Source of the DNA: Botryllus schlosseri
Lineage: Eukaryota; Chordata; Ascidiacea; Stolidobranchia; Styelidae
Reading direction: 5' to 3'
Assembly (NCBI GenBank): GCA_000444245.1
Contig: ATSW01074015.1
Coordinates: 1-20,007, forward strand
DNA length: 20,007 bases
Of this stretch, positions 1 to 12,000 are shown piece by piece. The notes beneath the pieces are model-generated. The model ran no database searches and was not told the DNA's origin. It worked only from the letters and a program-made list of their open reading frames with translations. Numbering within the stretch: the first letter of the stretch is position 1; each line of letters opens with the position of its first letter. The translations under genes were made by a program, and so were the position numbers.

Positions 1-41
1 TCGAAGAGCTGCTCAGACTAGACCAGCTGCCTTTCGTGCTG
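1..41 (-). CDS. PLEKHM1: Possible exon 7 of PLEKHM1-like gene, truncated by window edge
   Basis: A pyrimidine-rich tract followed by gcaacagag forms a candidate acceptor. Using the second AG, the first base completes the split codon left by exon 6 (AA+C, Asn) and the frame reads STKGSWSSLSSSS to the edge. Serine-rich sequence is plausible for the linker. Using the first AG (exon start 43) would need a phase-0 partner. Only 41 bases are visible, so this is tentative. Confidence 0.4.
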
Positions 42-3000
42 CTCTGTTGCAAAATGATTTAAAAAAACAGTTCAGCCACGGCCATAGAGGTTCAAAGTGA
101 AAACTGAATACAGTTTGTTTGTTTCTCTGATTTCATAACATCAAAATGTTCCCAAGTTCAGTAGGCCTACTGATGTGTGACTTTGAAATATGTACCACAT
201 GGAATGCGACCACAAGGAATAGATCGCCAGTTGTACATCACATTCAAGACATTCGGTGTCTTCTCGACCATACCTACTTCATTGCACTTGCGACAATGCT
301 GTGGGATGATCAAGACTTCGGAGAAATGCCATTTCCACTGACATGAATAGCTTTCTACTTCTTCCACATTGGGAAAAAGTATCAAAGCTATAATTCTCAT
401 TGATAACTAACTCCTAGTGGTGAGAGGGATATAATTCTAGTACCACACTCAAAAAATCGTTCCTCACAACACAACGTGATGCATTACAATACCAAATTCT
501 GATCCCAAATTACAATGTCAGTCAGACCGCAAGTAACCGCAAACCAAAGTTGAACCACTAGAAGTAAGAAATGAAATTCTGCTAAATACTAACAATCGAT
601 TTTTTTCTTCTTCGCAATTTTCTTTCGTGCAATACGGATTCTTCCTCTTTCGCTTTGCCGTCTAAAAATCGGGACAAAAATGAAAATACTGACGATACAA
701 AAACAGCACAGGCAGCTTATGATAACACACCACAACTCTATCATTGGCCTACAAATTACCTTTCCTCCCAGGACTGGCATACATACATGATCATATTGAC
801 ACGCATTTGACCCCCAATAAGAGTATTGCTGGCTAAAATTAGGTCATATAAAATGCAGAGCAGGATCTTCAAGCTGTATCAGGGGGGCAATGTTCCCTCT
901 AGGCTGCGCACGAGCGCAAATATGAGGTGGTGACACGGTCTCTGCGCACAGAAAATCCAAGTTGCGCACGAAAAATCCGAAGTGATGATTTTTTTTCGTC
1001 GTTACGCACTGTTGTCCAAGGGTCTGCGCAGTGAGTTGGTGAGTGTGTGCAGACTCGTCAAAAATTAGAGGGGACATTGCAGGGGGCTACTTTGAACTAC
1101 AAGTCGAAATATACACAAAATTTTGCTTTGAGTCGGGCCGATATTAGAAATTGAGCCAATACCGACAGCACCAATGCAACATATTTTTTATCATAAAATT
1201 GATATTTTTCATCGATATCTAAATGAATTAATCTTGACAGGAACTTCTTGTCATCATTTTTAATCTAAAATATTTCATTTGTAATCCAGCTCCTGCCAAG
1301 GCCGACAAAACATTACCTGTTTCAGTTTCTTCGGGTATAGTTTCCGAGGTATGCGGCGAGTTTTCTCTGTAAAGTCAACAAGAGAACGGTGTGAGAAGAG
1401 ACCGGAACGGAAACCTAGGTCATCACTACGTAATTTTCACTATTACATAAATGGTTGTAACCAAGTCACAAGGCTCCGAGTCACACATAAATTTTCACTT
1501 GTATAATTTTGACTCGAGTCAAGTCGAGTCATTCTCAACTCATCACCGAGTCAAGTCCTGGTCCAAGTCATCGATCAGATGGTCGAGTCCTGGTATTATG
1601 ACTCGAGTCCGAGTCCAAGTCAATATGTTGACTGCTCGGTTTCCAGCTAAAATCTTGTTAAACTCATCTTTTATAACTCTGTTTGGTGATTTTGAATGGT
1701 TCGCATTCATAATATAGTAATTTTCCTCACTTTTAGCAGGTTCTGATGACTCGAGTCAAGTCGAGTCATCAGAAAACCGTGAGTCGAGTCATTACAACCC
1801 TGTTACATAATCTCGCAGCACCAATTTTTCTATTTCCAATCGTCGTCGAGCAGCTAATTTCAACTTGAAGTTGAAATGTTTGGCCCATCACTTTAGGCGT
1901 TGTTGAACGCAGAACATGAGCTCTATATCACCTCAAAAAATGTTCGGAATTTCCAAGCCTTCAACCCAGGGTTGCGATGGCTAGAGTCACGATTTTTCTG
2001 GTCACGCGCTTCATTTCATCATTTTCTTAAAAGTGGTGAAACATTGAACACTGTGACTTGTACTAGGACAGGGTTGTAATGACTCGAGTCATTTTTTCAA
2101 ATGCGTCAAATGACTCGATTAGACTTGAGTCAATTTTTCTATCGACTCGACTCGTACAAGTGATTGTACATGACTCGGACCAAGTCATATCACTCGAGAC
2201 TGGGACGGCCAAGGCAGACATTTCATTGAAACTTCGAAGAACAGTAAAGTTCCCACATTATCGGCATTTCGTCTGTCAGTCCTGATACTTGAAAAATAGG
2301 GCCAGAAACTGTTGGGAATGAGGAAAATTACGATATTATGAGTGCGAGCCAATCTATGTCACTCGAGCAGAGTCGCAAAAAGTGGTTTGAACCACATTGA
2401 ACTGTAAACTGAACAGTGAATACAATGACTTGGGCTCGAGTCAAAACAGTATGACACGGACTTGACTCGGTGATGAATTGAAAATGACTCGACTTGACTT
2501 AAGTCAAAACTATAACGGCGAGATTGACTTGTGACTTGGAACCATGTGACTTGGTTACAACCCTGGACTCGGATCGGAAGTCTCCACGTTATGACTCGGA
2601 TTTGACTCGGTGGTAAATTGAAAATGACTTGACTTGACTTGACTCGAGTCAAAACTGTAGAAGGACGATTGAATTGTACCCCAGAACCTTGTGACTTGGT
2701 CACAACCCAGCTTAAACATCTTACATTTTTCCATTAAGAATAGAATTAAAATATATTTAGTTAGCAAGGCCAGCGTCTATTACTGCAAAGATTGCCACTT
2801 AACGCACACGAGATTGACCTTACTTTCCGTATTTTTTACTCCACTCTTCCGCGGTGATAGATGGTAAAGACCGACTGGCGATGTCCACGCCCAGAAGGGC
2901 CGGGGCAGAACCGCGATGTTTGAATATGGAACGTCCCGTTGAAGGTGTCCGGTTGTTATTGGTCCTTCGATGAAAAGTAGGATATTGTCAACGTGAAAAT

Positions 3001-6000
3001 AAAAAATTGACGAATATTCTTTGAAGTTATGAGCAGGGCTAGGCGTAATCGAGTGCCCGAGTCGTTCGGTTCGCAATCCAGTACTAGGCTTCGAGTCACA
3101 CACAAAATATTTATTATCATCACAGCGATTTTTTTACACATCAAAATTGGAGCGTTAAGTCAAAAAATTGTCAAAATTGATCGCAAGGTTCTAAATCTCT
3201 GCTGTAGTAGCCAAGCAAATTGTGAAAAAGCACATTGAAAATACAAAGAAAAAACATGGAAAAATAAGTTGTTCATTAGATATGATTCGATCACAAAATT
3301 TACCGATTATAACTAATCTTAGTTCTTTACCCTTGAATTTACTCACTTCAATTTCAGAACCTTGTAGAGTGGGTCGGAGGACGAGGGAGGCACCAGACCG
3401 GCCAGTTCGAGGGGGGTCTTGGTCCAGTCGTTCAAAATTGACGAGTTGCAGCTCAAATCGAACGGCAACGCCTCGATACCGTTAAGATGACGCAGGAAGA
3501 TATCGGACTGAAAATAATAACGATACGTTGAAACCCCCGTCACAATTTTCGAAATGGAGGTCTGCTGATACGCGTTTTTTGAACATTAAGTCATATCGAC
3601 TAGGTGACAGCAGAAATATCCTAAGTAGACATCGCTGCACACAGGTAGAAGTAAACTGTCGTGAATCAACTACTATACAAATAGAACTAGAGGTTTCAAG
3701 TGTGAAAAAGTATCATTATCTTCAAAAACTAAGTAAGGATCACCAGTACCACACCTTTATCTAACAAACGCGGACAGTCAAATATATTATAATTTTATAC
3801 CTCAATTCAAAAATATAAGAAGTTGGACGATTTTCCATTGATTAGAGAAATAAGCATCAAATTTTAAATAGACCCACTAGTAAATAGCGAAGTCACATTT
3901 AATTCAAACGATTCCGAGCAATCACAATCAAGTTAGTGATCTGTAACTGAAATTAGTGAAGTTTGCCTTGTAGAGACTTCAATAGAAACACATCTAAATA
4001 TATTATACCGAAAAGGCAGCATTTACATTTGAATTGCATATACATATATTGTAATTAGGTTTAGGGTTAATTTTTTATTTTGGAAGGTAGATCTCATTCA
4101 CGGAGGTAGAATCAATAACGGTAAGCCACCACATCATAACTACACGCAGTTATTGTTATACAAGCTAAATGGCATCAAGTTACAACTGCTGAAAGTGGTG
4201 CACTACTTTATGCCTCGCAAAATTTTAGTGGCATCAATGATAATTTTATCGAGACGCATCCAGGTCTCAATTAATGTAAGTGGAACAGAGATTGCCAATG
4301 GCTTGAGAGTATCGGACCAGAGTACAGATAGCGCAATGAGGTTTAATAAGCAACCGCATCTATACTGTCATGGTTAAATAACAATCAAATCGCAGTCACA
4401 CATGTAGCGCTACTTTCAAAGGGCAATATTCACGAAAATATGGCGTGGTGACGCACACTAATTGTCTGCTGACATCATGCCGAAATCAATCACACGGTTT
4501 ACGGGCGATTGAAAAACGTATTTCATATTTCAAAAAACATTTGCTATATCATGCACGCAAAGTAGTAAACCAACGAAATTGTGTTCTAAGCGTAACTCTG
4601 GAAGATTCTGATGTAACTATAATCAATTGTATGCAGCCTACTTGCAGTCATTTCAAGATAACACAGAAAACCTGCCCGAGGGGCAGATTAACCTCTCCTG
4701 GACTTGGAACTATGACCCTCGCCAGTCTTTCTGCAAGATAATCGCACTGACCAATTATATCTGCAGGAAATGAAACAAGATGTCTTTTCATAAATTCGAA
4801 CCATGGTCAGTTAGAAAGTCACAATGGAAACTAGCTGAACAGAACATAAACCAGTAACGGCACAATATCTGTGCTATTCTATAAATATGATCAATATTGC
4901 ATGTCAAGCATTCACTTTAGTTCCAAACATGTTATAAACCATGTGAGAAGTTATGTGTCAGCAAACGTAAGCCTGTCACAGGGTGTTAATAAGGGCTCAA
5001 AGTCCGCGCTACAAATTCTGAGGTGTATTCGGGCGCTGGATACATTCATCAATGTCATTTCCAGGAAACTTCAGTTGCATTGATAACTTTATAAATTTCG
5101 AAAAAGTCTTTGAATTGACCCTTAGCTAATTGCACGGTAGGAATTTCATCATCCCAGTGAAGATAATCACATATTAATAATGAGCAGGTACTAGAATTAT
5201 TATCATGTTCGCATTCATGCAGAGCAGCTTAACTGCTTCAATAGAAGTTATAGTACATTTGTACACATCAAGATAATAGACTTCAAACAACATCAACAGC
5301 TGCTTTACGATAGTAGCCCATTTACTAAGCAAAGATCTAAACTTAGTGACCAGTACACCTGTCATTAGGAGCTTTGATAACATGCATGGCCATCTCTAGT
5401 GGCAGTACATAACGCAATTGACATAACAAGGTTTGACATTAGCAATTAGGACCTTAGATAAAATGATGCAATGATGTAGTGGCAACTGAAGTAACAAGCT
5501 ATGACGTTCAAACTGATATTTCAGTCTCGAAGCCGGAGGCTGGAAAATTATTATATAACAGGCGAGCGACATTTTCGATTGCATTGAAATCATGACTCAT
5601 CAGTCGTAGGCCTACTCAATCACAAAAACCAATCAGATCAATGTCCAGTTCTGTAATAGCAGATCATACTACAGCATGAGTTCCTAAAATTACCGCACTG
5701 TCAGTGATCATATGTAGCCAATTGGATATGAGCAATACCACAATCACTTTCCAAGGTTTCCCTGATTTAACAGTAGGCTACCAACAAGTCGGATTTAAAA
5801 GTAAATTGAAAGCAACTTCTTTGCCTTGATTTCCCTGATTCTACATCCATGAGCGGATGCAAAGGAAATTATATATCAGACAGGATATCATCATTTCCCG
5901 GATAAACGTATGACTACCTCAAAACTAATGCTGTGCCTTTGCTCTTGATAATCATAATCTGCACAATTTACTTTTGGACGAAGTTGAACTGTCTATTTAA

Positions 6001-9000
6001 TGCCAGAATAATACGAGAGAATGTGCACTGCAATGCAACTTTCCGACAGAACTTGTTATGCTTAACATGCTTTATTGCTATTGACACACTCATTCAATGA
6101 AGTCATGAATAACATAAAAGCCAAAGGTCATAGCCAGAAACCCTACTAAGTATACTTCCGTGTCCTATGACTGCACCGCGTCGCATCCAGACGATTAATC
6201 ACAGCTCGATTTGTTTGCTATAAATGAGACAATGTTGGTGCAGAGTATCAGTTTTCAAAATACCTTTGTCACCCCCCATCTACAGTTTCTGTTATTTCGA
6301 CCAGCGTCACAAGGGCGCTTAAATAATGATCTGATATAACTCCACAACTATCTATTGACTATGACATTGATATTTGTCCCACCATAAGATAGATAAACTA
6401 TGGCACTGCAAGCAGACTTGGAAAACTAGAATACTTTCAGCCGTAAATTAGATTAGAATTTTACCTACATAGTTGTTTTCAAATTAGACAAGAATTAGAA
6501 TAATGACTAGGGCAAGTTCTTGCAACGTTTGCAACTTTTTTTTACAGCTTTCGGCAGCTTCCTAAATACTTGGAACTGGAAGTTATGTAGAATGCTGTTT
6601 AAGCTGTTTGAAGGAATCTTATAGTGCAACTTTATGCAACTTTTGTCCATTTTGTCCGGCAACTTTTTCGATTTTTCGTGCAAGTTTTTTTCGATTTTTC
6701 ATGCAACCAATTTTTTACTGGAAATATTTGGCAATATATGTAAATAGATCGCTTGATTATGTCACTGTTTTTGGAGAATTATGGTGAAATACGCAGCCAA
6801 ATTCGACTGAAATACCATAAATCAGCACTGAAGTAACGCTCCAACGGGTATTTCGGGAACTGAGCCGGAAAGTTGACCTGTTTTTTAGTCAACGGACCAA
6901 CATGTGATCTTTTAGTGCAACTCAAGTGAAAAAATAAATAAAACTTTTTACTGCGACTTTTGTAGAGCTTCTTGGGAGGTACAGAACTCCAATATACAAT
7001 TGTATAGTATATTCATACTGAAATGAACCTGAATTTTTTCGGCTGACAATCGTCAGCAACTAGTAGAGAATTGGAAAAAACATTGTATACGATTGTTGAT
7101 ATACAATGTTCTTTCCAATTCTCTACTAGTTGCTGACGATTACCCCTGACGAGTGTCAGCCGAAAATATCCGGGTTCATTTCAATACGAATATACCACGG
7201 TATTCAATTGCAACTTTTGTGAGAAATAAAGACAACTTTTCACGGATTCAACTGCAACAATAACTTGCCGTAATAATGACTATGCAGTTTTTTTTTCAAT
7301 TCAATTGTTATTAGAATTACCAAATTCAAGAACATCGAATGAAGTTGAGTTCATATCAAATCAAATCCATTCTCATGAACACGGGAATTCGAGAACAGCA
7401 TATGTTTGTACAACGTGCCGGGCATGTTTCGCACTATACATTTCTTCTGTAGCATTTATAGGAAAGCCAGAAATTAAATTAGAATTATAATTGGAGCATA
7501 AAAACATTTCACAAATAAGATTAGATAGATTACCAACATTTTGTTCCACATTAGACAACAAGAATCATCTACCACGTAAGCAGTAAACTCCAATGTAACT
7601 CTACGCCATATACTACCTTCAGACAACAAATGCGTTTGGTCCTATTTGAAATCAAAGTTTTCCCGCTATCCAAGAACAACATACCTTGTGTGAGGCTACC
7701 TGGCTAACGCTCTCATCGGGGAGAAATGCCACTATGAGATCCTACACATTTTACCACAAAGAAACTGAGAAAGGGAAACTGAAAAAGCAGGTCAACGCGT
7801 CAACAAACGGAGAGAATTGGATCGGATGGTAGCCTATTTTGGCTAGCAAATAACAAAAGTTTCGGTAACATGCAAAGGCAAATTGTAAATCGAATGGTTT
7901 TCAATGGTATTTAAAATACTGAATATGAAAATAACCAACCGTCTGAGTATGTTTTCAATGACATTTTTGAAAGACACATTACGATGTAAAAGCAGGACTA
8001 ATACAGATGAAAACGTATGGCAGCCTCATCTGATTAAGATTGTGTTATTTGAAGCAAAGTTGATTCCAGGCCTTTATCTTTAGAGCCTATATGATATTAC
8101 AAATAGCATTCAGACGCGGACGATCAATATTTTGATGTATGTATCTGATGCATCCAACCGCCATATCCAGTTGAACTCGAATTATGACAGTTTAATCTGT
8201 GGCAATGGCTGTAATAAAAGTCTGGCTTAGCAAGGGCTAAGAAGGGGTCAGCAGTATTAATCAAAGCTCGGACATTCATTGATGTTTTGAGTTTAAAAAA
8301 ATTTGTTAGTCATAACTATGGCGATTTTTTTGACATGTCAAAATTCGTCAAAATGTTTTCAAAATTGTTTACGAAGTCAACATTTTTTTGCCCTCTGCAT
8401 TTCGTTTGTATCGTGAATTTTGCACTCTCGGTGTAGCCAACTTTATAGGCCTACCGTTGTAGACGGCCCATTGTCTGCTCATTGTGAATCATAAATGGTC
8501 AAATGAAACAAATATGTTGACATGGTTTATGGTCAACGTACCGCAATATCCTAACTGAAGCAAGACTGCTTGAGCATTGCATGGTTCTTATATCAAGAAG
8601 CGCATGATGAAAAATTGTGATGTCGACACCATCGTCAGATGAAGCAACACGGTTTGGGTTTGTCACCAGCAGTGTACGCACGACTTCAGTGTTGTCAGCC
8701 AACAACTGCTGCTGTTGAACGTTCTTTCTCCATTCTTGGCAAGCTACTTGGTAAGAACAGACACTTTCTACCCGGGAATGTAGGAGATTATCTTCAGTTG
8801 TTGTACTACAACAAATCTTAATTATTTCCACCATAATACGTAAATGTTTTTTAGGACAAAAAAGTCAAAATTTAGATTTTTTCGTCCAAGTCACAACATC
8901 TGATCAGTTGCATCACAAAATGCGAACTATAATTCAACATGAAGCAGTGAAACTGCAAGTATTGCATGAGGGTTTGTTCGAAAACAATCACAGAAAATAG

Positions 9001-12000
9001 ATTTCTCTTATCTTTCAAAGCATTGACTACTTTATAACAGCCAGAACTACCGACCCCGACCATTAAAAACAATGCAACTTACATATTCCCCATCTAAAAA
9101 GAGTCCGTAGCTGCTGTAGTGTTGCGTTCGCAGGGACTTATGTTCTCTGGATAAAATCATTGATAAATATGACGTCATCGCGCTGTCATTCAGTGTCAAG
9201 CGAAGCCAAGCCCGGCATTTTCCGATTCTCGTTGTGATGAACTTCAATTCATCAACCTAGACGAAAGCAGATTGTTTAGTTGCAAAGTAATGTAGGCCCT
9301 AATATGTAACCGTCTCTTATGCATCAAACTTGTCATGTCTTCGATACAGTTACTAGCGACACTGCAAAGTCAGCTTACCTTTGTTTAGAGCATTTTTAGG
9401 AAATATAAGTCTTTTTCCATAATACTTTTGTAAGATTATTATGAGATGTGGTGTCAAATTTATGGAAATGACTGTGTAGTTCATCCAGAAATTGTCCAAA
9501 TTCGAAACGTTCGTAAGTATCGGTGGATGAATTTATGGTTATTTCGTTTATTAGGCTATTTCATTGGTAAACATTACTAGCAGACAGAGAGAGAATGTTT
9601 ATGCGTATACATTACATATCAACATTACACTACAAAAATGTAACAGTGAAATGCGACATGAAAGGTAGACGGGAGGCGCGATATGATAAGGTCTTCAGAG
9701 CCGAGCCACCCAGGACTGGAGCAATTTTCACAGTTGATAATAGCATAACATAGTAGCATAACAATAGCATACTATTCATTTACAGAAATTGAATTCATGT
9801 ACATTGAGTCTGGCTAACAAAATACAACATGGGATTTACAACATTGTTGCATTTGAAACCAGCAAGCTGCTAATGACAATATCCGGTGTAGTCAACTTGC
9901 CAGCACAGGATTAGAGAGATCTAGGTCATTATTGATTAGAAGGTCACCACACATATGTCTTGTGGTAATTAGGAATAAACAACACATGCCCCTACAGATG
10001 TATAAATAATGTATTTATTCAGTCAACTAGGTTATTGTTATCTTAGTCCACATACTGCAGATAGATTATATCATTCAACAAGCAAACCATGGTGGTATAA
10101 ATTATAACATCACAAACAATAATGCAGCATATACTTACCCTAACATTACAATATTGACCTACTATAACATTTTCTACAATCTGTCCTCGTAGCAACGAAC
10201 AGATGTATAATACAACAAAATAATATATATTCATATTGAAATTAACCCAGTTTGTGCTAACAGAAGAAGTTTATGTATCATCTAAAATGGTAGGCCTACA
10301 TTGAGCTTAAGCTATCAGCTCGCCTTGATTATTTGAAATTCCATGCTGGTAACGTTATATTTGGTGATACGATTGTTGATATACAATGATCTTTCCAAAT
10401 AGTTGCTGTAGTCTGACTCATGAGTCATTGGTTTATTAGAAATTTTATTAGAAATTTCATCAGTTCAATACACCACAAAATGCGATACAATGAAAAGATA
10501 GGAAGGCGTCGAAGCGACTTGGGGTAGTCTATGGAATCAGACACCCGCCTTGGCCTAGGCGATGTGAAGAGGAGGCATGCACACTGACTTAAAAGTTAAG
10601 GAAGATAGTATAGTGTAGAAAAAAGCAAGCGACAAAAAACGTAGATTACCGCTGATGAGTGTCAGCCCAAAATATTTGAGTTCATTTCGATATGAGTATA
10701 TTATTCAACCGGGAAAATATCAAGTATTCCAAAATTTTGTCACTAATATCCATGCTTACCCTTTTTATTGTTTCTGTGTGGCTGATTTTGCAGATGATAT
10801 TCCAAAACTGCGGCTTCGGGAGCGATTTCTTGCTACGGCCGGGGTCTTTCTCGAAGTACGAAGGCTGAAATAAGGCGGACTTTGAATCAGAAATCGGGCA
10901 AGCACAGAATTTGAATTTGCAAAATTGTCGGGGTCAAATTGAAAATTATGAGTCTTCTACCAATCTACCTTGAGTCCGTGTATGAATGCGGCTTCAAAGA
11001 TGTTACATAGATATTGGGCGACGACCGATTCCGAATTTACCGGGGACCCGGACGGGTATTCCTTCTGCAGTTCTTTGACCAGCTGAGCAAGATTCTGTCA
11101 ACACAGACAGGATTGAGGGTGACCAAAATCGCTGAGCTGATTCTATATTTGGAGACAACTTTTATGAAAATACGTCAACCCAGTTTGTGTCAAGAGGATT
11201 GTGTTCTGTATTGCCTGTAATGTCATCATTATTGGTGATAACTAGGGCGATTTTTTTGATATGTCAAAAAAAGTCGAAATTTTGTCAAAATTGTAGCGTT
11301 ACAAAATTTTTTACCAAGACAAATTTTTTTGCAACCTGCGTTTCGCTTGTATCGTAGATTTTGCACTGTCCCGGTGAACTTACTTATTTGACATTTTACA
11401 GCTTGTAGCCTAATTTATAGGCCTACCATTGTAGAAGGCCCATTGTCTGCTAATTGCGAATCATAAACTTTCAAATGAAACTAATAGGTTGACATGGTGT
11501 TATGCTTAAACGTACCACAACATCCTAACTGAAGCAAGACTGAGTGGGCATTGCATGGTTCTTATATCAAGAAGTACATGATGAAAGATTGTGATGTAGA
11601 CACCATTGTCAGAATGAAACAACATGGTGTGTCAAGTTTTTTCTCCATTATTGGCACGCTACTTAGTAAGGACAGACACTTTCTACCCCAGAATGTAGGA
11701 AAGTATCTTTCGTTGTACTACAACAAATTTCAATCATTTCTGCCATAATACATGATGCAGCAGCTACTGGAATTCTTCATATGGCCAGATTCCAGAATAA
11801 AGATTTTTCATGTAAAAATTTGTCAGTTTCCGAGTCAAAAAAGTTTTTTCACGCCACACTACTTCGAAAGGGCAGGCAATTCCAACCAGAAATGACCATA
11901 AGCAGTACGATTCTAACATTATGTGGGAAAAGACATAATTTGCATATGTTAGGTCAAAATTTGGTCAAATTTAAGTTATTCAAGGTAAAAAAAAATCATT

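Larger units (their letters stand above)
42..2823 (-). other. Candidate intron 6, rich in hAT MITEs
   Basis: Lies between exon 6 and the candidate exon 7. It holds four small hAT-type elements (888-1079, 1451-1802, 1967-2710 and one nested inside the last). Stretches 42-887, 1080-1442 and 1811-1958 are AT-rich and show nothing I recognise. A minus-strand frame at 589-780 with a hydrophobic segment and lysine-rich tail is noted among the rejected items. Confidence 0.5.
3508..9082 (-). other. Intron 4 of the PLEKHM1-like gene (5.6 kb)
   Basis: Runs from a tatgtaagt donor to a tttcag acceptor. It contains the GGCAAGTT element (6510-7271) with its hairpin and the hAT element 8317-8889. The stretches 3508-6509 and 7283-8308 are AT-rich, carry stops in all frames at short intervals, and show no exon, RNA gene or repeat I could name. 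At 4055-4071 there is a short telomere-like TTTAGGGTTAA. Confidence 0.6.
9257..10759 (-). other. Intron 3 of the PLEKHM1-like gene (1.5 kb)
   Basis: gtaagc donor and tctag acceptor. The part 9257-10221 is AT-rich without recognisable features. The part 10222-10709 is inverted-repeat element copy B with a LINE tail inserted in it, ending 50 bp short of exon 3. Confidence 0.6.

Noticed and set aside
589-780. Minus-strand frame of 63 codons with a hydrophobic segment and a lysine-rich tail
   Set aside because: It resembles a single-pass membrane peptide, but the composition follows from T-rich DNA. A plausible splice acceptor lies inside it, its phase leads to a stop after exon 6, and no family was recognised.
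2780-3103. 107-codon minus-strand frame over exon 6
   Set aside because: It crosses the acceptor and donor of exon 6 in a frame that does not continue from exon 5. The frame set by intron phase is also open across the exon, so the longer frame is a shadow.
3222-3485. 87-codon plus-strand frame opposite exon 5
   Set aside because: It is antisense to the PLEKHM1-like exon 5, whose protein matches the family; the plus frame has no resemblance to anything.
10655-10873. 72-codon plus-strand frame over exon 3
   Set aside because: It begins in inverted-repeat copy B and runs antisense through exon 3. The minus strand has the splice sites and the RUN match.
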